The notes under the pieces are model-generated. The model was not told where the DNA came from and did no database searches. It saw nothing but the letters and a program-made list of their open reading frames with translations. The position numbers and the translations under genes were made by a program. Shown here one piece after another: positions 16,264 through 23,731 of a stretch of DNA of 64,000 bases. Source of the stretch: an uncultured Planococcus sp. (GTDB lineage Bacteria; Bacillota; Bacilli; Bacillales_A; Planococcaceae). Position 1 is the stretch's first letter. Each line of letters opens with the position of its first letter. Location of the stretch: contig CANLRI010000003.1 of assembly GCA_947493585.1 (NCBI GenBank), forward strand, positions 124,001-188,000, read 5' to 3'.

Positions 16264-17259
16264 TTAATCATGCCCATGTGCCCATGAAATCCGCGGATCG
16301 ATCTGGCGTGACATCCTGACCATGACGGGCTGGAAACCCATCCGAGGCCAGAAATAGGAAGCCATTTGGTTTGGCGTATGCCAGTCGGCAAAAATATAAT
16401 CATAGCCCTCTTTTTTCAATTCGGAGAAGCAATGGTTTGCCAATGCGCGGCCGATGCCACGGCCCCGCATATCTGGGTTGGTCGAAGCAGCTGGCAGCTC
16501 CACGCAATTTTCGGGGGTCACCAAACTGAATGGATCCTCCTTGCGGAAATACACATGGAAGCCGGCAGCTTGTTCGCCTTGGTTAACAAGCCATAGATAG
16601 GCTTCTTCGTTTTCCGTCAGTGCCACATAGCTTTTCTGGACATTTTCCATCGTTTCTCTCGTGATCGGATGCCAAGACGGTGCGGCTGCCTGATGGATGC
16701 TGTTCCATACCGCCATTTTTTTCAAAAGTGGCGCATCCGCTTTCGTACCGCGCCGAAATTCGAGTTCCGGCAACGAACCGTTCTTCGGTTCATAATCATC
16801 CAGCGACAGGATGGCGTATTTCTGCTCGAAAGCGAATCCTTGATCCAGCCATTGCTCGAACACCATTTCATCTCCGAGCGGCGCCATCAACACATGATGG
16901 AAATAGCCATGCTTCACCCATTCCGCTCCGGCATCCGCATACAATAAACGCAACAAGCGCGGATGTTCATGCTCGCTGATAGCGATTGATTCATAATCCA
17001 TCCATACGTAACGGCCGCGATGGGCTTCTTCCTTGAATTCATAAACCAGGTATCCGATCACATCAATGCCACGAACAGCGACCACCCCGCTGACATAAGG
17101 GCGATCGAGCAATTTGCGGATGACAATCTCCGCCTCATCAATTTCTTCGAACTTATCCGGCAGGTACGGGAAAATCTTCCGTTCCCGCGCCTGGCGTTTT
17201 GAAAGCAATGCAGACATTTGGCGAATGTGCTTTTCTTCTACACTGATGATTTGGATCAT
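16264..17259 (-). CDS. GNAT-family N-acetyltransferase (two-domain)
   Basis: A 331-residue protein long enough for two GNAT folds. The C-terminal domain (about 170-320) carries the acetyl-CoA loop NPDMRGRGIGRAL; the N-terminal half (about 1-150) looks like a degenerate GNAT domain with YLVYEFKEEAHRGRYVWMDYESI. Substrate unknown. The ATG at 17259 follows GGGGAG and lies seven bases from the stop of the Dph6-like gene, so the two are cotranscribed. Whether acetylation is linked to that enzyme cannot be told from the sequence. Confidence 0.85.
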   Translation of the reverse strand: MIQIISVEEKHIRQMSALLSKRQARERKIFPYLPDKFEEIDEAEIVIRKLLDRPYVSGVVAVRGIDVIGYLVYEFKEEAHRGRYVWMDYESIAISEHEHPRLLRLLYADAGAEWVKHGYFHHVLMAPLGDEMVFEQWLDQGFAFEQKYAILSLDDYEPKNGSLPELEFRRGTKADAPLLKKMAVWNSIHQAAAPSWHPITRETMENVQKSYVALTENEEAYLWLVNQGEQAAGFHVYFRKEDPFSLVTPENCVELPAASTNPDMRGRGIGRALANHCFSELKKEGYDYIFADWHTPNQMASYFWPRMGFQPVMVRMSRQIDPRISWAHGHD

Positions 17260-17265
17260 GTTCCA

Positions 17266-17928
17266 TCACTCCCCTGTTTGAAGTTTCACTTCAAGCATCG
17301 CATACTGGCCATTTCGCACAATCTCCCCTAACTCAACTGGCAGCGGTTCAACAAAGATCGGCCCGTCTACCAATGTCGTATGGAACTCCCCTTCCTCTCC
17401 GCAAGCATCGATGCCGAGTGCTTCGAGCTCCTCGATCAGCTCACGAGTGAAGACTCGTCCGAGAAACTCCTCCCCGACACGCGCGGTGTCCACCACTGTA
17501 ATGACGGCTTTAAACTCTTCTTCGACCAGTTCTTCCAACAGCGACCGGCGGGCTTCTTGCCATAAGGGATGCAAGACATCGAGTTCTGCTTTTTCACTGA
17601 CTTTCACGACCCAATCAAGATGGTCCTGCAAGTCGATATCGCCGTATACACCCATTTCGATGCCTTGTTCTTTGAAATGCTGCAGGTGGCGGATAAATTC
17701 CTCTTCATATCCTGACCAGTCAGCTTGGCCGATCACCAAAGGCAAGCCCATCCGTTCCGCTTGCGCTTCCAAGATCCGTTTTTTCAGTCCGTGGGATTTT
17801 GAGCGTTCCCCGTCTTCTTCAAACATGGTGAACAACGCGATTGGTACATGTCCTTGCTGAACCGCACGGTAAAATGCCAAAGCGGAATCTTTTCCACCAC
17901 TCCATGATGTAATAAATGATTTCTGCAT
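17266..17928 (-). CDS. Dph6-related ATP pyrophosphatase (diphthine-ammonia-ligase-like)
   Basis: A 220-residue PP-loop protein. SWSGGKDSALAF (about 8-19) is the ATP-pyrophosphatase P-loop, and GVYGDIDLQDHLDWV and GEFHT(T)LVDGP match the Dph6/MJ0570 family. In eukaryotes and archaea Dph6 amidates diphthine on EF-2; bacteria lack diphthamide, so the bacterial substrate is unknown. The ATG at 17928 follows AGAGGTG and gives a natural N-terminus; an in-frame upstream ATG adds 18 charged residues of doubtful value. Cotranscribed with the downstream GNAT gene. Confidence 0.86.
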   Translation of the reverse strand: MQKSFITSWSGGKDSALAFYRAVQQGHVPIALFTMFEEDGERSKSHGLKKRILEAQAERMGLPLVIGQADWSGYEEEFIRHLQHFKEQGIEMGVYGDIDLQDHLDWVVKVSEKAELDVLHPLWQEARRSLLEELVEEEFKAVITVVDTARVGEEFLGRVFTRELIEELEALGIDACGEEGEFHTTLVDGPIFVEPLPVELGEIVRNGQYAMLEVKLQTGE

Positions 17929-18019
17929 ACTGCACCTCTTCTGTGATTTCTTATGTCTTTCTTTTTCATTTCCTTGTTCCATCTACTTCTATTTCCTGCC
18001 GCAAAACTCCTTGTTCCAC

Positions 18020-18047
18020 AAAAAAACAGCCGGGAAAACCCCGGCTG
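18020..18047 (-). terminator. Terminator of fumC
   Basis: CAGCCGGG (18027-18034) pairs with CCCGGCTG (18040-18047) and seven T follow on the minus strand, seven bases after the fumC stop. Confidence 0.9.
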
Positions 18048-18053
18048 TCTGCA

Positions 18054-19436
18054 TTATTTTCCTACCATATTCTCCGGGCGCACCCATTCGTCGAATTGCT
18101 CCGCCGTTAAATGGCCGCTCTTGACTGCTGATTCTTTCAGCGTCGTGCCTTCGTTATGTGCTTGCTTGGCAATCGCTGCCGCTTTTTCGTAGCCGATATG
18201 CGGGTTGAGCGAAGTGACGAGCATCAAGGAATTCTTCACGTGGTTTTCGATAACGTCCAAGTTCGCTTCGATGCCGATCGCACAGTTGTCGTTGAAGGAA
18301 ACAAGTGAATCCGTCAACAGGCGGACCGATTGCAGGAAGTTATACGCAATGACCGGTTTGAAGACGTTCAATTCAAAGTTCCCTTGGCTTGCCGCGAATC
18401 CGATTGCTGCATCGTTGCCCATGACCTGGGCTGATACCATCGTCAAGGCTTCGCTTTGCGTCGGGTTGACTTTCCCTGGCATGATCGAGCTGCCTGGCTC
18501 GTTAGCCGGAATCGTGATTTCACCGATGCCGCTGCGCGGGCCACTTGCAAGCCAGCGTACGTCGTTGGCAATCTTCATCGCATCCGCCGCAAGTGCTTTG
18601 ACCGCACCGTGCACATAGACCATTTCATCGTGGCTTGTCAGTGCATGGAATTTGTTTTCCGCTGAAGTGAATTCCGTGCCGACTGCTTCTGCGATGAATT
18701 CCGCAACATAGCCGCCGAATTTCGGGTCTGCATTGATGCCCGTTCCGACAGCTGTTCCGCCGATCGCAAGTTCACGCATATGCTCCACGCTTTCTTTGAT
18801 CATGCGTTCACTTTTCTCGAGCATATGGCGCCAGCCGCTGATTTCTTGGCCCAGTGTAAGCGGTGTAGCATCTTGTAAATGCGTGCGGCCGATTTTGATG
18901 ACGTCGTCGAATTTCTTCGCTTTTTCATCCAAAGTCGCTTTCAACTTCTGGACCGCTGGAATCAATTGCTCCGTAACCGCTAGAACGCCGGCAACGTGCA
19001 TCGCCGTCGGGTATGTATCGTTCGAGCTTTGGGACATATTGACGTCATCGTTCGGGTGAAGTTTTTCATCCGATCCCTGTTCCGCTAAGATTTCGTTTCC
19101 GCGGCGTGCCAATACTTCGTTCATGTTCATGTTGGATTGCGTGCCGCTTCCTGTCTGCCAAACGACGAGCGGGAAATGGTCGTTCCATTTGCCTTCGATT
19201 ACTTCGTTGGCAGCCGCTTCGATTGCGCGCATTTTAGCGTCGGACATCTTGCCGAGCTTGTGGTTCGCTTTAGCTGTCGCTTTTTTCAATTGAGCAAATG
19301 CCATGACCACTTCATGGGGCATGCGTTCTGTTCCGATGGCAAAGTTTTGGACGCTGCGCTGAGTTTGCGCGCCCCACATTTTGTCAGCTTCAACTTGAAT
19401 TTCACCGATCGTGTCTTTTTCTGTACGATACTGCAT
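18054..19436 (-). CDS. fumC: Fumarate hydratase, class II
   Basis: A 460-residue iron-independent fumarase, converting fumarate and L-malate in the TCA cycle. The superfamily signature [11 protein letters not shown] is present near residue 318, [11 protein letters not shown] near 140 and [10 protein letters not shown] near 185, together forming the tetramer active site. The ATG at 19436 is eight bases after GGAG; a GTG three codons upstream is also in frame. Single gene with its own terminator. Length and motifs are entirely normal; Bacillus calls the same gene citG. Confidence 0.96.
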   Translation of the reverse strand: MQYRTEKDTIGEIQVEADKMWGAQTQRSVQNFAIGTERMPHEVVMAFAQLKKATAKANHKLGKMSDAKMRAIEAAANEVIEGKWNDHFPLVVWQTGSGTQSNMNMNEVLARRGNEILAEQGSDEKLHPNDDVNMSQSSNDTYPTAMHVAGVLAVTEQLIPAVQKLKATLDEKAKKFDDVIKIGRTHLQDATPLTLGQEISGWRHMLEKSERMIKESVEHMRELAIGGTAVGTGINADPKFGGYVAEFIAEAVGTEFTSAENKFHALTSHDEMVYVHGAVKALAADAMKIANDVRWLASGPRSGIGEITIPANEPGSSIMPGKVNPTQSEALTMVSAQVMGNDAAIGFAASQGNFELNVFKPVIAYNFLQSVRLLTDSLVSFNDNCAIGIEANLDVIENHVKNSLMLVTSLNPHIGYEKAAAIAKQAHNEGTTLKESAVKSGHLTAEQFDEWVRPENMVGK

Positions 19437-19516
19437 TCCATTCACTCCAATTCTTAGTCTTTAACTTGCTTCTCTTCTATTAAACACATTCCACCCGAAA
19501 AAAGCGACCCTCGCCG

Positions 19517-21016
19517 CTAAAATTCCCCGGTTTTGCTCGAGAAAAACGCTTCGATTATCGCTTCATCTGAATGCGGGATATGTTCCCCTTTGATGATTTG
19601 TGCGCCATTAATACAGCCGCTCGAAAGCAAAATAATGTCTTCTGGCCCGCTTTCTTCGAGCGCTTTTTCCACTGCCTGTTTGCGCGTCGGCGCCTTCAGC
19701 ACTTTTTGCATATATGGCACAGTGAAACCTTTGATCACTTCCGAGACCACATCATCGGGGTCGTTATATCCCGGATGATCGACTGTGACGACCAGGACAT
19801 CGGCTTTCCCTTCAGACGCCTTGGCCATTTTCGGCATCTTCGCAAAGTCCCGGATGCCGATTCCGGCAATAAGTGCGATCAGACGGCGATGGGGCAATTT
19901 ACGGGCTTCCGTCAAGACCGCATCGATCGCGACTGGAGTATGGGCATAATCCAAAATAATGGTCCGCTCTTCAGGGCCTCTGATCACTTGAAAGCGCCCT
20001 TCCACTTGAGGCATATCAGGCAAGACCGCAATAATTTGGTCGATCGAATGCCCTGCGTGTAATGCCGTGGCAATCGCAGCCGTCAAGTTCGCGGCATTAT
20101 AATCTCCGAATAACGGGGCTTCGATCATCCGGACATCGCCTCTATAATTCAATTCAAAACGCATGCCTTGCGCAGATGCGCTGTAATTCCCCCAAATGAG
20201 GTCCGCGCCGCTCGACGGATTTTGGCTATAGCTCAGCACCGGATAATCCGCCACCGCTAAAATGCCGCCGCTTAAACCCGGATCGTCGAGATTGACGACT
20301 GCCGCTTTCGCGCGTTCGAACAATTTCAGTTTGGACTCCCGGTAATGTTCAAAGGTTTTATGGTATTCGAGATGTTCCTCGGATAAATTCGTATGGATGG
20401 CTACATCGAAAACGATCCCTTCCACACGCTGCTGATCCAGCGCAGTCGAAGACACTTCCATCGCGACTGCCTTTGTGTCAGCATCGACCAGCATGGAGAA
20501 AATCTGGTGGATGTCTGACGCAATCGGTGTAGTGGGCGTGCTTTTCTCGAATGGGACTTTGCCTTCAGCTGTTTCGACGCCAGTTGTGCCGATAAATCCA
20601 CAAGGCGTTCCCAACAGGTTGAATAAATTTCGGGCATAAGTAGCAGTCGTGGTCTTGCCGTTCGTTCCCGTCACGCCAATTTTAAATAGCTCTTGCTGCG
20701 GCGAGTCGAAAAAGAAATCTGCCGTATGGGCGAGCGCATTGCGCACATCCGCCACCAGCACAAAGCTGACAGCAGGATAGCACTTGGCTTGCTGCGACAG
20801 AATTTCCTCATTGGAGCCGATAATCGCCTGTGCACCGTTTTCGATCGCAGGCTCTATGTATAAATGTCCGTCCGTGTTCTCCCCGATGACGCAAAAAAAT
20901 GCAGACCCGTCCCGTGCAGCCGATGAATTATAAACAATCGACTGGATCTCCGCAGACTCTGGCCCGAACGATTTTATTGTGCGTACTCCGGGGATTCGTG
21001 CAAAATGCAACTTCAT
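19517..21016 (-). CDS. murE: UDP-N-acetylmuramoyl-tripeptide synthetase MurE (probably L-lysine-adding)
   Basis: Adds the third amino acid to UDP-MurNAc-L-Ala-D-Glu in the cytoplasm. In 499 residues the ATP loop GVTGTNGKTT is at about 114-123, followed by EVSSTALDQQRVEG and the C-terminal ligase domain. The substrate loop (about 410-420) reads DHPGYNDPD, unlike the DNPR motif of diaminopimelate enzymes; known lysine enzymes also lack that arginine, and Planococcus walls contain lysine, so lysine is the likely substrate (inference). The ATG at 21016 follows AGAGGAG. The gene stands alone, not in a dcw cluster, as in staphylococci. Confidence 0.92.
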   Translation of the reverse strand: MKLHFARIPGVRTIKSFGPESAEIQSIVYNSSAARDGSAFFCVIGENTDGHLYIEPAIENGAQAIIGSNEEILSQQAKCYPAVSFVLVADVRNALAHTADFFFDSPQQELFKIGVTGTNGKTTTATYARNLFNLLGTPCGFIGTTGVETAEGKVPFEKSTPTTPIASDIHQIFSMLVDADTKAVAMEVSSTALDQQRVEGIVFDVAIHTNLSEEHLEYHKTFEHYRESKLKLFERAKAAVVNLDDPGLSGGILAVADYPVLSYSQNPSSGADLIWGNYSASAQGMRFELNYRGDVRMIEAPLFGDYNAANLTAAIATALHAGHSIDQIIAVLPDMPQVEGRFQVIRGPEERTIILDYAHTPVAIDAVLTEARKLPHRRLIALIAGIGIRDFAKMPKMAKASEGKADVLVVTVDHPGYNDPDDVVSEVIKGFTVPYMQKVLKAPTRKQAVEKALEESGPEDIILLSSGCINGAQIIKGEHIPHSDEAIIEAFFSSKTGEF

Positions 21017-21121
21017 ATCGTAACTCCTCTTGAAGATAAATTTATGTGAATTTCTGATAATTTTACAGGAAAGCGCTATAGTGTTCCACAATTCGAGACG
21101 CTTTTTTAAAAAAATTACCGA

Positions 21122-21838
21122 TCAACTAAGAGGTTTGGCAAATTGCAGTGCGTGAAAGCCCTTGACCATTTGGAAGCCGATTCCAACATATCCTTCTTTT
21201 AGTAATTTGTGCTGTTTTTGCAGATCATCAATCGGTGCCGTGACTTGATTGCCGTAATCTACATTCGGCTGTTCAAGATCTTTGACCAGGATATAGCGCT
21301 CCAGGCCGTCATACTTCTTTTTTAATGCAGCGATATACATCTGCTGTGTAAATTTATCTTTTAGGCTCGGGATATTCATCGGTGCCACTGTACAGGCCAC
21401 GTAACGGAATTTCCTCTCCAGCTTCTTCAATTCCTTCATGACCACTTCAGCCAATTTTTGCTGAAGACGGTTCCCTCTATAGTCGGGAGCGACAGCCGAA
21501 ATTTCCTGATAAATCATATTGCCAAGTTCATCTTCCGTGAGGCCAATATCACGCCCGAGATGCTCTTCGTCGATTTCAGGAACGAGCAATGCACGAAAAG
21601 CCACCAGCTCACCTTCCACATATGCCCCGACAATTAGCCCGTGATGATTCAAAATAAACAAAAATTCTTCGGTCGACAACGGCTGCAATGTATTTTTCTC
21701 TGGCAGCGAGTCAATGACCATTTGCTGAACCCGTTCAATTTCAGCCAAATCCTCCAGGTACAGGCGCTTCATATACATTGGCACCTGTTTGTGCATGCGC
21801 ACATTGGTCAGTGTACCTTCATATAGGCGGTCTTTCAA
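21122..21838 (-). CDS. GNAT-family acetyltransferase-like protein
   Basis: A 238-residue protein whose central part fits a GNAT fold: GELVAFRALLVPE as a beta4 strand and SAVAPDYRGNRLQQKLAEVV (about 112-131) as the acetyl-CoA loop, with YRGNRLQ in place of the common RGxGIG. The C-terminal 80 residues are lineage-specific. Function unknown. The start is a TTG at 21838 after GGGGGAA; an ATG 13 codons later is an alternative. Located between murE and the P-loop gene on the same strand, without obvious terminators between them. Confidence 0.75.
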   Translation of the reverse strand: MKDRLYEGTLTNVRMHKQVPMYMKRLYLEDLAEIERVQQMVIDSLPEKNTLQPLSTEEFLFILNHHGLIVGAYVEGELVAFRALLVPEIDEEHLGRDIGLTEDELGNMIYQEISAVAPDYRGNRLQQKLAEVVMKELKKLERKFRYVACTVAPMNIPSLKDKFTQQMYIAALKKKYDGLERYILVKDLEQPNVDYGNQVTAPIDDLQKQHKLLKEGYVGIGFQMVKGFHALQFAKPLS

Positions 21839-21930
21839 AGCCCATTCCCCCTCATCTCTTTCGTACTATCAGAATACCATGTTCGCTATGTATCGTCTCC
21901 AAGTTTTTTCAATTGACTGTAAAATTGAAA

Positions 21931-22452
21931 CTATTTACCGACCTGTGTTAAAAAAACCTCGATTTCCTTTTGTGTACGGAGGATATACACCTGTTTTTCA
22001 GGATACTTCATCCTAAATTCTTCTATTAGATGGTATTGTGATTTTTGTCGCCCGCGATAAGTCGTCACAATAAATTTAAGGAATTCGTAATCCAGCTTTT
22101 CAGGGCATCCTGGCGCCATATCTGGCCTCGCCTGTTTGCGGTATTGAATGCGCCTTTTCAATACACGCCATAAACAGCGCCAAAGCGGCAATTGCAATTG
22201 GATAAGTGTATCGCAAGCCGCCAAGCGAATATTGCCGGTACTGTTGTAGTTTCCTTCGATCACCCAACGTGGCTCGTTCGCCAGCTCCTGTTGCGTGTAC
22301 CGAAATTCTTTTTCCTCTGCTTCAACCCATCCATGCTTCCAATAATACACATCCAAATGATGCACAGGCAAATTGGCCACTTCACCTAAACGTCTTGCAA
22401 ACGTTGATTTACCAGCTCCCGCTGACACACCGATCACCATAATCCGCTGCAT
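21931..22452 (-). CDS. P-loop kinase-like protein (FlaR / DNA topology modulation family)
   Basis: A 173-residue adenylate-kinase-like protein. [10 protein letters not shown] (8-17) is the Walker A loop, [10 protein letters not shown] the conserved substrate-side segment, and [10 protein letters not shown] (about 63-72) the family motif; the region around [13 protein letters not shown] is the arginine-rich lid. Relatives carry the name FlaR or topology modulation protein from an old genetic study, but a small-molecule kinase is more likely from the fold. The ATG follows AGGAGGGG. It is divergent from the cold-shock gene. Confidence 0.85.
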   Translation of the reverse strand: MQRIMVIGVSAGAGKSTFARRLGEVANLPVHHLDVYYWKHGWVEAEEKEFRYTQQELANEPRWVIEGNYNSTGNIRLAACDTLIQLQLPLWRCLWRVLKRRIQYRKQARPDMAPGCPEKLDYEFLKFIVTTYRGRQKSQYHLIEEFRMKYPEKQVYILRTQKEIEVFLTQVGK

Positions 22453-22523
22453 CGATCCCCCTCCTATCCCTTTTCATTCAACTATAACGAATGGCGGGAA
22501 AAAGAAGCAACTGAACTTAACCC

Positions 22524-22552
22524 TTGCATTCCAAAGAGTACCATGCTATTCT
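22524..22552 (+). promoter_or_regulatory. Promoter of the cold-shock gene
   Basis: TTGCAT (22524-22529) and TATTCT (22547-22552) with a 17-base spacer and a TG one base before the -10 (extended -10). It implies a leader of just over 100 bases before the csp start. Confidence 0.6.
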
Positions 22553-22592
22553 AAGGAAGAATTATTTTTGTTCGATGGCTTTTCATTAAGTA

Positions 22593-22651
22593 TCAGATTT
22601 TATCTGAAGGATTTGAGCAAGGATAGTAATACAATGTATGCAATCGCATAC
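22593..22651 (+). promoter_or_regulatory. Structured 5' leader of the cold-shock mRNA
   Basis: Two perfect hairpins lie in the leader: TCAGAT/ATCTGA (22593-22607, 3-base loop) and GTATGC/GCATAC (22636-22651, 4-base loop). The second ends at the base before the GAGGAGG ribosome site. Long structured leaders are known to control csp translation and stability with temperature; that this one does so is inference. Confidence 0.55.
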
Positions 22652-22666
22652 GAGGAGGATACACAC

Positions 22667-22867
22667 ATGGAACAAGGTAAAGTAAAATGGTTTAACTCAG
22701 AAAAAGGATTCGGCTTCATCGAGCGCGAAGGCGGCGACGACGTATTCGTTCACTTCTCAGCTATCCAAAGCGAAGGATTCAAAACTCTTGACGAAGGTCA
22801 AGAAGTTACTTTTGACATCGAGCAAGGCCAACGCGGTCTTCAAGCTACTAACGTATCAAAAGCTTAA
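22667..22867 (+). CDS. Cold-shock protein, CspA/CspB family
   Basis: A 66-residue single cold-shock domain, a five-stranded beta barrel that binds single-stranded RNA/DNA and acts as an RNA chaperone. Both nucleic-acid motifs are present: KGFGFIE (RNP1, about 13-19) and VFVHFSAI (RNP2, about 27-34). The ATG at 22667 follows GAGGAGGAT; the frame stays open far upstream but that region is the promoter and leader. Own promoter, a leader with two hairpins, and a perfect terminator make it a single transcription unit. Confidence 0.96.
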   Translation: MEQGKVKWFNSEKGFGFIEREGGDDVFVHFSAIQSEGFKTLDEGQEVTFDIEQGQRGLQATNVSKA

Positions 22868-22886
22868 TTAACCCTTAAACTTTCAA

Positions 22887-22917
22887 TGGACTCTTCTTCG
22901 GAAGAGTCCATTTTTTA
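22887..22917 (+). terminator. Terminator of the cold-shock gene
   Basis: Ten-base perfect arms (22887-22896, 22901-22910) around a TTCG tetraloop, then six T residues. Confidence 0.95.
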
Positions 22918-22929
22918 TTGTCTAAAAAT

Positions 22930-23557
22930 ATATGCACCGGAGCGAGTTCTTTAGGTGAAGATAGCGAGGGTTTGCTTGCGGAATTGTTCCAGCGTATTGA
23001 TTAAGCATCGTCTTGATACTCGCCGTCCTGCTTTGGGTTGGCCTTTGGCAATAAGTCAGGAAGAGCACCTGTCTTATTGCGTCGGCTCACCCCCTTACGC
23101 TCGGCGGCTGAGAGATTTCATTGGATGATGCTGGTTTACATAGCTCTCTTTTTGTATTCAGTTGCCGGCTAGCGGGGAAATCGCTTCCTGCGATGTAGCA
23201 TCTGATCCTACAGCGTTTAAGTCAAGAAGCTTGTGGTGAAACTAGTACTCACTATCACCTTCTCTTGTTCCAAATGATATGAGCTACAAAGCATTAAGCA
23301 TTTCCACGTTTTCAGTCGAGCGGATAGAAGAAATTCTCTTTCCTTCTAAAACTAGAGACGGAGTGGGAGGGGGGCTGACGCCTGTAGGACCGCGCGGGCT
23401 GGCGAGACAAACGTGCCGCGCTTTTTGGCATATTGGCCGGGCACCCGCCCCATCCAGGGGCAGCTGAAATCGCGACGTCCCGTCGCATTAGCTGCATGAC
23501 TCGCATCCTGCGAGCCCCAAGCAGCCCTCCTGCAACGCAGTCGAAAAGTATAAATTT
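22930..23557 (-). repeat. Composite 0.6-kb intergenic repeat, copy 1
   Basis: This 760-base gap between two convergent genes holds no supportable ORF. Read on the minus strand it matches 49453-50019 on the plus strand over its whole length in a series of conserved blocks: a GC-rich part (23557 to about 23345) with TCTCGCCAGCCCGC and ACTCCGTCTC, an AT-richer joint, the block GGAAGCGATT..CCCC.CTAGCCGGCAACT, the hairpin core at 23021-23106, and a tail to about 22930. No transposase or clear terminal inverted repeat is seen. Confidence 0.8.
23021..23106 (-). ncRNA. Candidate structured RNA/DNA core of the composite repeat, copy 1
   Basis: Closing stem CGCCG/CGGCG, then GGGT..GCC pairing with GGC..ACCC, then a hairpin of GCAATAAG, a 1x1 internal loop, CAGG, a seven-base loop, CCTG and CTTATTGC (23048-23080). 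In copy 2 the inner stem is CAAG/CTTG, a compensatory A-T to G-C change. No known riboswitch or RNA family was recognised; transcription is not shown. Confidence 0.45.
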
Positions 23558-23601
23558 TATCCACACCCTTCTCTCCCTTCCCAATTTCATCAGTTGCAAA
23601 G

Positions 23602-23630
23602 AAAAAAGCTGCCCAATGGCAGCTTTTTTT
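23602..23630. terminator. Terminator of the 32-residue membrane protein gene
   Basis: AAAAAAGCTGCC and GGCAGCTTTTTT pair around CAAT; A/T runs on both sides make it bidirectional. The stop codon of the small gene overlaps its edge. Confidence 0.88.
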
Positions 23631-23727
23631 AATTCATGATGAAATATAATTGGAAGACCAGGAAAATGATCGCGACCAACAGGAGCGTTCCGACCACTAC
23701 GCTCATGGCCAGTTTTTTTCCGTCCAT
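23629..23727 (-). CDS. Small single-pass membrane protein, 32 residues (hypothetical)
   Basis: Too short for ordinary gene calling. The minus-strand frame begins MDGKKLAMSVVVG and is hydrophobic from about residue 8 to the end (VVVGTLLLVAIIFLVFQ region), so one transmembrane helix with a short charged cytoplasmic N-terminus. GAGGGTGA lies six bases before the ATG at 23727 and a strong terminator starts at the stop codon. It begins four bases after the stop of the upstream VOC/serine-hydrolase fusion gene, so it is probably the last gene of that transcript. Function unknown. Confidence 0.65.
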   Translation of the reverse strand: MDGKKLAMSVVVGTLLLVAIIFLVFQLYFIMN

Positions 23728-23731
23728 CGAC

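Noticed and set aside
22981..23186. Possible c-di-AMP (ydaO) or M-box riboswitch in the repeat, because of GGGTGAGCC and GGCCAACCC
   Set aside because: Other obligatory blocks of those families are missing and no gene lies downstream on that strand in either copy.
23312..23599. Minus-strand frames of 70-95 codons in the GC-rich part of the composite repeat
   Set aside because: No ribosome site, arginine/alanine-rich translation, and the frames are not kept in the second copy, which differs by insertions.
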